From contig VXIS01000021.1 of the NCBI GenBank assembly GCA_008704415.1, positions 62,001 through 126,000 on the forward strand: a stretch of 64,000 nt of DNA. The letters run 5' to 3'. Each line of letters begins with the position of its first letter. Within the stretch, counting starts at the first letter, position 1. Below the pieces are notes generated by a model, which worked only from the letters and a program-made list of their open reading frames with translations, was not told where the DNA came from and searched no databases. This stretch comes from Sphaerosporella brunnea (lineage: Eukaryota > Ascomycota > Pezizomycetes > Pezizales > Pyronemataceae). Shown here in pieces: positions 29,743 through 40,385 of the stretch. A program made the position numbers and the translations under genes.

Positions 29743-31850
29743 TCACTTCGGTTGAGCACGATCGCGCTCGTGCCTTCTCCTCTGGCGGTCGAAGTAGTGA
29801 CGTTGAGCGGAACGGTGGGAGGCTCCTCTGGCACGAGGGACCGAAGAAGTGGCATGGCCGCTGGAAGGAGGGACCGAAGACGCGGAATCGTAGCTGGCAG
29901 GAGGGACCGAAAAAGTGGCATCGCGGCTCGCAGGAGGGACCGCAGAAGCGGAATCGGCGCTGGCAGCAGGAGTGACCAAAGAAGCGGAATCGCGGCTGGC
30001 AGGAGGGACCGAGAAAGTGGAATCGCGGCTCGCAGGAGGGACCGAAGCAGCGGAATCGGCGCTGGCAGCAGGAGTGACCAAAGAAGCGGAATCGCGGCTC
30101 GCAGGAGGGACCGAAGAAGCGGAATCGGCGCTGGCAGCAGGAGGGATCGAAGAAGCGGAATCAGCGCGAGCAGCGGTGTTTATCTTCTGCGTAGTCTTGC
30201 TGACCAATGCCCTCTGCGGAGGGCCGGATCCGTCATCGTTCACCGTGTACTGTTCAAAGGACTCAAGAATATCGTAGTTCTCCACGTTGGACTTGGTTCC
30301 GGTCGTCTCCCCATCTCCAGCCTGGGCAAGCCTCGCCTGGCGATTTCGCTCCCTGGCTGCGGCCTTCTCTTCAGCAATTTGAGTTGGAAAAGCCTTCCAG
30401 CGGCTGAGAGCTTCAGCGCGGTCGTGCGGTGATATATCCTGCCCAATCGGGCTTGGTCCAGTGGAAACAGCAGGAGATATCTCTCTTCGCCCACGATTTC
30501 TGTTGCGAACCCGACGGGCACCACGAGAGGCTTGCTGGCCAAGACGCCCGCCGCTGGCAGGAGGGGCTGAAGAAACGGAATCGCGGCTGGCAGGAGGGAC
30601 CGAAGAAGCAGGAGGGACCAAAGAAGCGGAATGGCCACTGGCAGGAGGGACCGAAGAAGCGGAATGGCCACTGGCAGGAGGAACCGAAGAAGCGGAATGG
30701 CCGCTGATAGGTGAGACCTCGTCGTGTGGTTGCGTGCCGGCTAGGGGGGCTGCAGGGCGCTTCTCTTCCTGTTTTCGTTTTTTGGCTCCTCGGGTGCCGG
30801 CCACAGATTGGCCCTTGCAGAGATCATGGGCGGCGGTAGTCCAGCTGCATGATTCGTCGTTCCAGGTGTGGCGGCGAATGCTAGCATGCGACACGAATCG
30901 ATAAAAGCGCGCGAAGAGCGCCAAGGCAAAGCGAGCATACAGGAAGGCGGGGGCCACGTCGTCGGCAAGAGCAGAAACTGCGCGGTTATGGAAAAGCGGG
31001 CCGAAGTCAAAGGTGGGATGCAGGAAGTGTATGCGGAAGTCTGAACCTTTGGGGAGGAACACGAATTCGCTGTCCTCGAAGGACTTGCGCAGATCGCGGC
31101 GCATCGAGACCTGGTTCCTGACGTCGGCGGTTGGATTGGTCGCTGATGCTTCCGAGCTCTGCCAGTAGAGGTCCATGTCGTTGCGGACAAACTGCGTTAC
31201 GCATAGTCAGCGGCCAATTCCACGCAGCAAGAGGGGTAAGTACGTACCCAGTCTTTCTGCTCGCGGGGGATGATGAGAGCAGATTCACGCGCATCGCGGA
31301 ACCCAGACAGTCTGCAAGCTGCGGAAGATGGCACCTCACCCGTCTTCTTGGGCTGCGGATGACTCGGTATCCAATGTTGCATCGCTTTCGGGCTGTTGGG
31401 ATCGAACGCATCGTGGTCGAACCCCCAGCGTGAGAACGAAGGACAGACAGGATATTGCAGGTTGGCATCCGACCAATCGAGCGGATAGAAGTAGTAGCGA
31501 TGGCCGGTCAGGATCTGCGGCGAGGCGGCCTGTGCGCGTTGCTGGAACTGTGACGGTGAAAGCAGCGTCGGCAGAAGCACTCCTGGTCTGTTCCCGGTCA
31601 CGATGCGGCACGCATCGTTGGCGGTGTCGTAGTGGATTCCAGCGACGGCGTCGTCGTCGTTGTCGCAGTCGTACGCTGGGAGCTCGAGCATCACCTGTCG
31701 ACGCAGCGGCATGTCGGGATAGCCAGGGTGGCACAGCTGCACCGTATGCAACTTGTCCAGCGCGAGACGCTCGGGGTAATCGGTGATCGTGGCTTGCGGT
31801 CGCAGGTGCAACGTTTGCTCTGGTGCTGTCGCTGTCCACTCCATCGCCAT
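29743..31850 (-). CDS. Fungal HNH-type protein with replaced catalytic His (predicted)
   Basis: Exon 1 31850-31248, a 56-nt intron 31247-31192 (GTACGT donor, gctgac branch, acgcag acceptor), exon 2 31191-29743; 683 aa. Residues about 179-249 follow the fungal HNH_2 pattern: CRLSG, ALIIPREQKDWFVRNDM, RRDLRKSFEDSEFVFLPK, then the family's C-terminal helices (LFHNRAVSAL…FLYARFALALFARF). Family members normally have A-H-xx-P and D-[IL]-H. Here Leu192 and Arg236 stand there, so nuclease activity is doubtful. The intron splits the conserved E-x2-WF motif, confirming the join. A basic KKRKQEEKR segment is followed by about 300 residues of 11-aa SA-SSVPPAS repeats. First ATG 31850. A possible alternative 3' splice exists, with donor gtgagt at 29747. 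Confidence 0.7.
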
Positions 31851-31863
31851 GCTGAGATGCGGC

Positions 31864-32033
31864 GAGGATGTATATAAAGCTTGAGCTTGAGGAGGAGAGG
31901 TGGCAGACGGGGTTGAGGAGGTGAGGTGGGAGGTGTGGTTGAGGAGGGGAGGATGTATGTAAAGCTTGAGGTTGAGAAGGAGAGGTGGCAGACGGGGTTG
32001 AGAAGGGGATGTGGGAGGTGGGGTTGAGGAGGG
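31864..32033 (-). promoter_or_regulatory. Duplicated promoter unit with TATA box
   Basis: Two head-to-tail 85-bp units (31864-31948 and 31949-32033) directly upstream of the HNH-type gene. On the minus strand the proximal unit holds tttatataca and the distal one the altered tttacataca. Each carries aggtggcagacggggttga. A third partial unit follows to about 32060. The proximal TATA lies only about 20 bp from the ATG, so the distal unit or TATA-less initiation may drive the full-length mRNA. Confidence 0.6.
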
Positions 32034-32060
32034 GAGGTGGGAGGCGGGGTTGCGGAGGGG

Positions 32061-33962
32061 GACGGTCAAGGGGGAATTCACCTTCTAGGTTACCACCGCG
32101 AGCTCGGGAAATCGACTTTTCACCTGATAGCGCTAGGTCTTACAGGCGAGTGGATGGGGTAGGTATAGAGATGGCGATGGATGACGTCGAGACGCAAAGC
32201 GAGAGGTGAGAGCAGGCAGCTACGCACGGTCTCCCACCAACCACGCAAACCACCTCCACCTCCGTTCATAAAGCCCACACTCCGTCTATAGCTTCCAAAA
32301 TCCAGCTGAGACGTCAAACGCTTACCCCTTCCTTTCATCTCTCCGACTTACCACCTGTACCCCAACAACCCCCGCAAACCACATTTGCGCCCACAGCAAC
32401 CCCACCTACCGCCCGCATTCCGGTTTCCGAAGCAAGTCTAGCAGCGAAAAATGGGTTTTTCCTCACTAAGCATCACCCACCCTTATGGTGGCTCCGAGGC
32501 TAACCAACAAGCATCGTTACAGCTACAGTTATTTTTCGGTAGGCCGGTCAGTTGCTACTTCGACGCGGATAACCTGTCCCGTATAGCTGGCTCACCATGG
32601 ATTTACAGTTGTTCCGCATGCCGCTCATGTATTGGCATATGGTTATGCGGTGCAGAGTGGCGAGGAGGCCACGGCACAGACCCCCGTTGGCCCAAAGAGA
32701 TGAGAACCTCGCAACAATCACCCCAAACCTATTGCGGCTGAGTACTACATCTCTTCCCTGGGTGACGCGATCTCGATGGGAGGTCCAGAGCTGGGGGAGA
32801 AGTCACCACAATGAAGAAACTGGGATCCGACTCGAAAATCCGGTGATTCTGTTCGCACTCACAAGGATGTGTATATATGAAACTTGCGACCGTGTGTTTC
32901 CCGTTTATATCGCCATCACTTTCTCTATCGCTCTCTCGGTCCCATCATCGTCGATCAAACCCGTTCTGGCGATGTTTCCTCGCATTCGTCGATACAAGTA
33001 CATGAAGCTCCTAGGTGTGTATCGAGAGCTTTGGGATACCTTTGTTTTCGTGGCCAATGCTTGACCTTCAGGAACGGCACCATCAACGCGGACATGGTCC
33101 AACAGGGTTACAGATTACAGACGTCCAATATCACTCGAAGCAAGCGCATACACCGTCAAAAATACATATACAGAGTCCTTTGGCGCCGTATGGGCAGTCC
33201 GCAGTGCCTACGAGATGGCCAAATACTGCCATCCATGCCGCCTTAACAAAGCAGTCAGACTATCTAGGTGGACTCGACGTACGTACAACGATGTACACGC
33301 GTATACATGCATATACCTGATCATTTACGACCAGAGGTTTGCACGTATGGCAGATCAGCGGGCATGATAGAGAACGAGGCCAGGATGCCCGTACTTTTGT
33401 CGACGAACACTGACACGCTATTTTACGAACCGAGTGATGAAGCAAGATCGCGCGTGATAGGACATGATGGAATCGAGTGATCATGGTTGTTGCCTGCCGA
33501 GGAAAGGAAACAAAAAGCGCTGCTCAAACACATTGACTATGAGAGCGATAGAGAAAGCGAGGCGATATATGTTCACGGGGTTTACTCGAAGCGATGAAGT
33601 TGTCTGTACACAAGGTGCGATTTCCGAGAGCCGGGCGGCGTCCATCAGGCCACTATCTAATTATATAGGGGCAATGTCCTTCGCCCAGTGTCTACGTAGA
33701 TGGTCAAGTGGCACGGGTGTCTGCGGTGGTCGATACGTAGGTAGGGTAAGGGTTCGGGTGGTTCACCGTGACGATAACCAGACGCCAACCAACCAACCAA
33801 CCAAAACCCTCAACAACACAAAATCCACAACATCAACACCAAAATATCCATCACCAACAACCATCCTCGCCACCTGTCGCATCGCATCGCGAACAACGCC
33901 ACACGTGTCACCATCAACGTCAACCAATCATCAAAGCACAACCCCCACGCTACCGACAGGAG
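32061..33962. other. Divergent intergenic region
   Basis: No gene recognised between the two divergent genes. A TATA-like ctaattatatagg (about 33656-33668) and a CA-rich leader with (ccaa)n at about 33785-33805 probably belong to the gene starting at 33963. Confidence 0.4.
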
Positions 33963-36225
33963 ATGCCCGACCCCCGAGCGAGAACTAGAAAACGAGCGCG
34001 CACCACGGAGGACGCAGCGCTCGGCAGGAAGCGCGTCGCCGTCCTACGGCTTCCGCTTTACAAAGACCACAACTGGATGTGCGAACAGCTCGGGATTCCG
34101 CCCCGCGACAAGCTTGCCAGCCTCACCATCCGACGGGAGGTGCAGGACCTCTGCAAACAGCACGGCTGCGAACTTACTCGAAATTACAGCAGCTGGACAG
34201 CGCCGCAAATGCGCAACCTCGTCAACAAGGTTACCGCGCAGTTGAACGCGGATCCGAAAAGGAAGAAAGTCATTCCCACCACGGCCATCGACGCGCTGGT
34301 GCATAGACTCTGCTTGGATAACGTTAGAAACTTGAAGGTCGCGCAGGAAAGGAAGTCCAAGGGAGACTTGGTAAGTTGTTTCGGAACCATGATCTTGGCG
34401 TCGGCTGATCAGTACAGCAGTATGAGGGTGTGATCGACAGTTTCAACGACGAGGAGGAGGATCACGGATCGACCAAGGAGGACACTCCACCTGCCCCGGA
34501 AGACCCGCGGTTCGGCGATGCTGAGCAATCCAGCAAGCAGTCAGAGATGGAGACCGAAGACGACCAACAGGACGGAAAATTATCGGTGAACACGAGTAAC
34601 ACCGATATCGCGCAGGAGGTAGGCAAGGAAATGCGCAAGCTCGTCAAGAAGGTTACCGCGCAGTTGAACGCGGACCCGAAAATCAAGAAAGTCATTCCCA
34701 CCGCGGAGGTCGGTGCGCTGGTGCATCGACTCTGCTTGGATAACGCTCGAAATTTGAAGGTCGCGCAGGAAAGGAAGTCGAAGGGAGACTCGGTAAGTTG
34801 TTTCGGAATCATGGTCGTGTCGTCGGCTGATCATTGCAGCAGGATGAGGAGGAAGATCGAAATCCCAAGGACGAGGAGGATGATCACAGATCCAGTGATG
34901 AGGGCGCTCTGGCTGTACCGACTGAGCCGCCGGATGCTCAGCAACAAGCTGTCGAAACAGACATGGATAACGAAGACGGCCAGGACGACAAGGAATTCCG
35001 CCACTTCGGTGGAGGCAAATGGTCCGTGAACGAGAGTCACACCGAGATCGACGAGCAACTCAGCAACGAGGTCACTGATATGCCAAATGGTGATTTGAAC
35101 GGTCAAACCCGGCTGGCGGAGCATGACCACGAAATACGCTTTGCTTCATGCCGACCGGTTGGAGCCAAGTGCGACGATGAAAACCGCAGCATCGATAACG
35201 GCCGTCAGAGCAGATCGTGCGAGCTCAATCCTGCGCCGATACCACTGTCGCCAGTCAAAATCCCCCTTCCTCAAGTTCGAGCCGACAACAACGATGACAC
35301 CCGCAGCATGGATACCGGCCGTGAGACCCGACCGTGCGAGCTGAATCCCGCGCCGATACCACTGTCGCCGGTCAAGATCCCCCTTCCTCAAGTTCGAGCC
35401 GAGAACAACGATGACGCCTGCAACATGGATAACGGCCGTGAGAGCCGACTGTGCGAGCTCAATCCCGCGCCGATACCACTGTCGCCGGTCAACATACCCC
35501 TTCCTCCAGTTCGAGCCGAGAACAGCGATGACGCGCGCAGCATGGATAACGGCCGTGAGAGCCGACCGTGCGAGCTCAATCCCGCGCCAAAACCACTGTC
35601 ACCGGCCGCAACTGTTCCTGAGGACACTGTGCATATTTCACTTCCACAAGCATCGCAATGCGACACGCGCACCAGCATCCTCGTCCATTTCGGCAATCAA
35701 TCGCCTTCAAACCCCCCAGTCGTCATCCCGAGAGCTAAGCCGTTCCACCAGCTCTATCTGTCGGTGACTGGGAGGGTGCCATGCAACTTTGATCACGTCC
35801 TACTTGGTGCCATCGTACCGGAAACCACAGAGATGGTTTACCTAGATACGGAAGAGGCTTGGGTGCGGTTGGCAGCCAGAAGGGAGGTGGTTAGACTCGT
35901 ATTGGTGCTCATGCCTCATACTGAAGATATTTCACTTCCACAAGGATCGCAATTCGATACGCGCACCAGCGTCCTCGTCCATTTCGGCAATGAATCCCCT
36001 TCAAACCCCCCCGTCGTCATCCCGAGAGCGAAGCCGTTGTACAAGCTCTATCTGTCGGTGAGTAAGAGGGCGCGATGCAACGATGATCAATGCCGCCTTG
36101 GTGCCATTGTACCGGAAACCACCGAGATGGTTTACCTAGATACGGAACAGGCTTGGGTGCGGTTGGCAGCCAGAAAGGAGGTGGTTAGACTGATATTATT
36201 GCTCATGCGTCATACTGGAGATTAA
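33963..36225 (+). CDS. 722-aa protein built from three internal duplications (predicted)
   Basis: Exon 1 33963-34370, intron 34371-34417, exon 2 34418-34792, intron 34793-34839, exon 3 34840-36225; all joins are phase 0. Residues 1-25 are basic. Residues 84-136 (NKVTAQLNADPKRKKVIPTT … AQERKSKGD) recur at 209-261. Exon 2 and the start of exon 3 are acidic linkers. Residues about 372-515 hold four 38-39-aa repeats (NNDD…SMDNGRESR, then CELNPAPIPLSPVKIPLPQV). The C-terminus is two 98-aa domains (527-624, 625-722) sharing TRTS.LVHFGN, VVIPRAKP, LGAIVPETTEMVYLDTE and AWVRLAARREVV. The C-terminal domain has a beta-rich, ubiquitin/PB1-like pattern (inference only). Both acceptors are NAGNAG, allowing a one-Gln variant. 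Family unknown. Confidence 0.75.
34212..34839 (+). repeat. Exon-plus-intron duplication
   Basis: 34212-34417 and 34634-34839 are homologous: a 159-nt coding module plus the following 47-nt intron, including donor gtaagttgtttcgga, the internal gtcggctgatca and an NAGNAG acceptor. The offset is 422 bp. Confidence 0.85.
35170..35610 (+). repeat. Coding 117-bp tandem repeats (about 4 units)
   Basis: Units begin near 35170, 35284, 35401 and 35518. Each encodes a DNGRESR-x-CELNPAPIPLSP core. The last unit is degenerate after PLSP. All are in frame. Confidence 0.85.
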
Positions 36226-36766
36226 GCTCATCGGAGGATACAGTATGCACGGAGAGATCCCGGTGGGGTGGGTCGGATTGTTTGTTCGGGCAGGTCCTGG
36301 TCCGCATGTTGCTTTGAGATGATCACATTGGTTGCGTTGCGGCGGGGAGAGGCGGGCAGGGCGGGGACTGGTACTGGTAGCGAATGTCAATTCAAAGCGT
36401 TGTGTCTCTACCCCCTCCCAAAAAAAAAAACTGCTTTTATGCCCCGTACCCCCCAAAACATAGCGAAATGTCCACCGCACTCCGCCCCCCCCCCCCCCCC
36501 GAGGTTTTTTTTATGCCCCCATATCCCCAAATGCGCACATCTCGAATTGTGACTTGAGATTATCAGTGACTTTCCCAATACCAATCCACCACCTATTCAC
36601 CACCCCACCCATCCACCCTCGTGCGGACAGCATATGAAAACTGCTGCCGGTCAGTTTCTTCGTACCCAATAATGTCGACACACTGGCGGCCAGAAATGAC
36701 GACCCCGACCGCAACCACCGTAACTGCTACCATACGGATATCCCTTGTGGGCATGCAGTTGCGGTC
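36226..36766. other. Intergenic with homopolymer runs
   Basis: A runs of A at 36421 and of C at 36485-36500. No gene recognised. Confidence 0.4.
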
Positions 36767-37219
36767 ATGAACAGTCGCAGAAAAGCTCCTCTGGACTATA
36801 TGCTTAAGTTAGTGCGTGCGCACAGCTGGCTGCGTACTTACAGTGCTGATATGATCCCGATCGAGCAAGAAGATGTTAGGAATGTGAAGAAGGCTGCCGA
36901 TCAGCGTCTCACTGAGATGGTTCATAATACAGCCCGGGGCCAAGCTGGGATATTCAGCCACGACGAGTCTGGGTCTGACTCAGAGCTTTCAGATGCTCGA
37001 ATAGGACGGTGTGAACCACCCCTAACCAAGGTGCCCCGAGGGCGCCCTAGTGAGAAGAGGTTGAGAATGGGTGACATTCGTCAGAAGAATGCGAAGCAGA
37101 AGTGGGTTTGCGGCAATCAAAACCTCATGGGAGAAGTACCTAACAGAGCCCCACCACGCTGCTCCACCTGTCAAGGCATAGGTCACTATTCATCGAAGTC
37201 TAGAGAGGCCCATCTGTAA
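36767..37219 (+). pseudogene. MULE-type transposase C-terminus
   Basis: An ATG-opened frame of 150 codons. The end has the layout of Mutator-like transposase tails: a PRGRPSEKRLR linker followed by a zinc knuckle CSTCQGIGHYSSKSREA, in which the last Cys is Ser. The upstream part (YMLKLVRAHSWLRTYSADMI … DQRLTEMVHNTARGQAG) fits the post-SWIM region. The DDE core is absent and the copia element at 37221 abuts its stop. This is a remnant, probably of a MULE; the zinc-knuckle evidence alone is not unique. Confidence 0.5.
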
Positions 37220-37220
37220 T

Positions 37221-38888
37221 TGTTGAGACATAGAGTATGACTCTCTGGTGCATCCGAGTATGAACTAGTGATATACTAATGCTCGTGTCTGCCTCTTCAG
37301 GGAGCAGCAACTCGCACTTAGCTGTGTACCTTCAATATATCTCTTCTGCATACGTTCTTAGTGTCCACTGCGCAAAACCTATGGTCAACAGGTTATGAGC
37401 CCGGCGCTACGGATTGCATAAGAACAGACAACATCGCCGGCAACGAGAAGACAACATCGCCGGCAACGAGAAGACAACATCCCCGGCAACAGAAGTCGCT
37501 ACAAGGACGGAAAACGAGCTGCTATTTGACAACTTTGAGCAGCGCGGACCCGGGGCTGTGGGTATAAACAGCCAGCGCTGCTGCGGACGCGATTTGAGCA
37601 GCGGAAACCCTGAGTTGTGGGGGTCAAGACAACGGGAGCTTGGAAGATCGTTTCCGGACCGAAGAAAAGCGGTTTTAGCTCACCGAAGGAGCTTGGAGAA
37701 CCGTTTGACGGATGGCAAGACAAACGATTGTAGCTCACCGAAAGCCTCAGTTGTGGGCTTAAAACAACTGGAGCTTGGAAGAACGAAGCGGGGTTAGCTC
37801 ACCGAAGGCCTGACTTGTGGGCATAAAACAAGTGGATCTTGGAGGCTTGTCCAACGGATGGGAAGAGAAGCACATTTAGCTCAGCGAGGGAGCTTGGAGA
37901 ATCGTTCGACGGATCGGAAGATAGCGGTCTTCGCTCAGCGAAGGAGCGTGGAGGATCGTTTGCGGACAGAGGAGGAACGACTCTACTACGACTACAACGC
38001 TTTGCTTTCACGTCGACGAATTGGAGCTGCTTTGCCAGGAAATCAGGAGACGATTCCAGGCAAAAGGGGGAGTGCTAGGGGAGCCGACCTTTACCTACGT
38101 CGGATTGGTGATTCGGCGCGACCGCGGAAAGCGTCATATCTGGATATCTCAGAGAGCATATATAACGAAAGTCTTGACCAGATTAGGGCCTCTCAGACAG
38201 GCGTTTATATTTTTTTCGACGTTTCTGGATTTAAGGCCAGTTTCGGCGTCAAATGGCTTACAGACATCGATAAACAGCCGGTTGAAAATTCGGATATCCA
38301 AGTGAAAAACGCCCGTCTGAGCACCCATAATGGCGGATAGTTCGAGGAAGATGTCACCGATGAAAAGCAACTGGCGACCCCACGAGCGATGTGACGACGA
38401 AAAAGCATGCGACCAAGAGATATATCAGCAGGCAATCGGCAGTATCTTATATGCGGCGATTGGAAGCAGACCCGACATCGCATATTCAGTGAAGAATGCG
38501 ACGAGAAACTTGACGATTCGCTACCATGCTTTGCGCGACCAAATGGAATCTGGCGATCTCACGTTGGAACACGGCACCAGTCAAGAGCAGTTGGCCGACG
38601 GCCTGACGAAGTCGCTGAGATCGATTAAACACGCTGTATTCGTCAAAGCGATTGGATTGACGGCTTTGGGACACTAGAAGGTATATAGGGATAGATAGTT
38701 CATGTTCGGATAGGTGGAGTGTTGAGACATAGAGTATGACTCTCTGGTGGATCCGAGTATGAACTAGTGATATACTAGTTCTCGTTTCTGCCTCTTAAGG
38801 AGCAGCAACTCGCACTTAGCTCTGTACCTTCAATATATCTCTTCTACCTACGTTCTTAGTGTCGACTGCGCAAATCCTATTGTCAACA
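37221..38888 (+). mobile_element. Non-autonomous Ty1/copia element with both LTRs
   Basis: LTRs 37221-37390 and 38720-38888 (TGTTGA…TCAACA) differ at roughly a dozen positions. Flanks gtaat (37216-37220) and gtaag (38889-38893) form a 4/5 target duplication. The half-tRNA primer-binding site is at 37391-37408. Three 23-bp tandem units (caacatcgccggcaacgaga) lie at about 37428-37496. A leader of repeated modules (cagttgtgggcttaaaacaa and gagcttggagaa..gtttgacgga) spans 37600-37960. A damaged Pol tail and a polypurine tract (cggataggtggag) precede the 3' LTR. Confidence 0.85.
38070..38677 (+). pseudogene. Copia reverse transcriptase/RNase H remnant
   Basis: A frame at 38070-38180 gives EPTFTYVGLVIRRDRGKRHI then WISQRAYITKVLTRLG. 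After insertions and frameshifts, 38330-38677 reads MKSNWRPHERC, YQQAIGSILYAAIGSRPDIA, IRYHALRDQMESGDLTLEH and LADGLTKSLRS to a stop. It keeps the A-[IV]-GSL-Y…RPDIA block that the sister element at 24389-24919 lacks, and lacks the STMEAEL block that the sister keeps. The two therefore carry different internal deletions. Confidence 0.7.
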
Positions 38889-39073
38889 GTAAGAAATGCC
38901 GGAAGCGTGCACGAGGGGAACACAGAGCGGGTAGGTTGCGCGAGGGGGACCCAGAAACATCTGCAGAAAGGAGCTGAGCTACCGCCGGGTTTCTGTGATT
39001 CGCGTTGTCAATTTATAAGTGTTGGACGGTAATGTAATGAAGACCTATGATCTTCCCTTTCTTTCAGATATAA

Positions 39074-40166
39074 GGACGAAGCTGTTGTGAGGAGGGCATA
39101 AAAGACGAATAAAAAAAGAAAGCCGCCTTTGCCAAAGACAGGGCTTATTTTGACGGAGAACGGGAGAGAGCCTCTTGCGCTGAAGGGGGAGAGATGGAGA
39201 GAACTAGCTTCGGCGACAAGAAAGCTATCTCCGCTGAAGAGCTGAACGGAACCGGTGTTACCATCAACACAGCCTGTTTCACTGAAGACCGAAAGAGCAC
39301 GAAAGCTGCCTTTGCCAAATCTGGCGCCGATTTCGCCGTCGGGAATGGTAGAGGGACCGCAGGAAAGAGCCGGTTTCGACGAAGAGAGAGCCACTTCTGG
39401 CAAAGACCAAACTGGCTACCAGAGGCAGACAGCGTCGGAGAAGGCGGTCCGCGAGTCCGTGAATGACGGCATCACCAGAAAGCATCAGCGATACGTGAAC
39501 AATCGGCATACGGCTCATTCTGGTGATTTCAACGACAACGGCAACGGTAAATCTGAAGTTTTGAGACCCCCGTCAAAGACGCTCCTGGCAAAAGTAGAAA
39601 AGAGTGCACCCGATGTGGTTGAGACCTATGCCCCAGAAGGCACTGTGGTCAGTTTCGCGGACTACATCGACGATCACGATGATAAAGAGAATCGCCGGAG
39701 TACACCTTTTCCAAGCCATTTTAACAACGGCATTGAATCGAATGGTTACCAAGCGCTCTGGGGTAACCAGGCGGATATCATGGCTACGGACAATGAAGAC
39801 CATGGACGTTATGGTGTTCATTTGAATCCTATGGGAGCAATGCGCAACGTGATTGATCAGAACGGTGATATCAGGAAGGGTCACAACGATCAGCAATGGA
39901 CACCGACGCCTGCAACTCGACAAGGAATTGGTGGAATTGGGGACGCTTTATGGTTGGGTAGGGGGAGCATTGATGCATGGAGTAATGCAAGTGTGAACGG
40001 GCGCAACATGGAGCAACTTGAGTGTGGCCACCTGTTGCGATTGATTAACGACGCCGGTGGCATCCGTCAAACACGTGATATTTGTGGAAGCGATGCGCCT
40101 AACCGCTACCCAAGATTAGCAGGAAATTGGGGATGCAGTTCATGCTCGGATAGGGGGGAGTGTTGA
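39074..40166 (+). pseudogene. Copia-associated ORF with coiled-coil-like start
   Basis: Immediately left of a copia polypurine tract and LTR. A first frame (about 39107-39460) reads KKAAFAKDRAYFDGERERAS, resembling the coiled-coil ORF at 47130-47921 (LAKERAAFAKERVAVLKK). A second, long frame to 40166 contains SFADYIDDHDDKENRRSTPF, GGIGDALWLGRGSIDAWSN and ends ECGHLLRLINDAGG … CSSCSDRGEC, running into the LTR. Function unknown. It is probably the body of a non-autonomous copia relative. Confidence 0.4.
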
Positions 40167-40357
40167 GATATGGAGTATGTGACTCTATATGATCCGAGTA
40201 TAAACTGCGGCACTAGGGTTAGATAGCGATGTCGTCAGGTTAGAGTTTAGATCTTCCGTTTCTTCACCTTAAGTGCAGAAACGTTGACTTAGCTCCGTAC
40301 CTTGCAATCATCACTTCTACCGACGTTCTTAAAGCCCACTGCGCGAACTTCAGCAAC
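40161..40357 (+). mobile_element. Copia LTR (variant U3)
   Basis: Starts tgttgagatatggagtatg directly after the polypurine tract cggataggggggag and includes tccgagtataaactgcgg, ccttgcaatcatcacttct and cgttcttaaagcccactgcg. The 3' end is approximate. A hairpin (gctatagac … gtctatagc, 40359-40385) follows. Confidence 0.6.
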
Positions 40358-40385
40358 GGCTATAGACAGCGACTCCGTCTATAGC

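Noticed and set aside
29752..30710. Long plus-strand frames (RRDRRSGIAAG and EEAESALAAGG repeats)
   Set aside because: Antisense shadows of the SSVPPAS repeat of the HNH-type gene. Repetitive DNA keeps all frames open.
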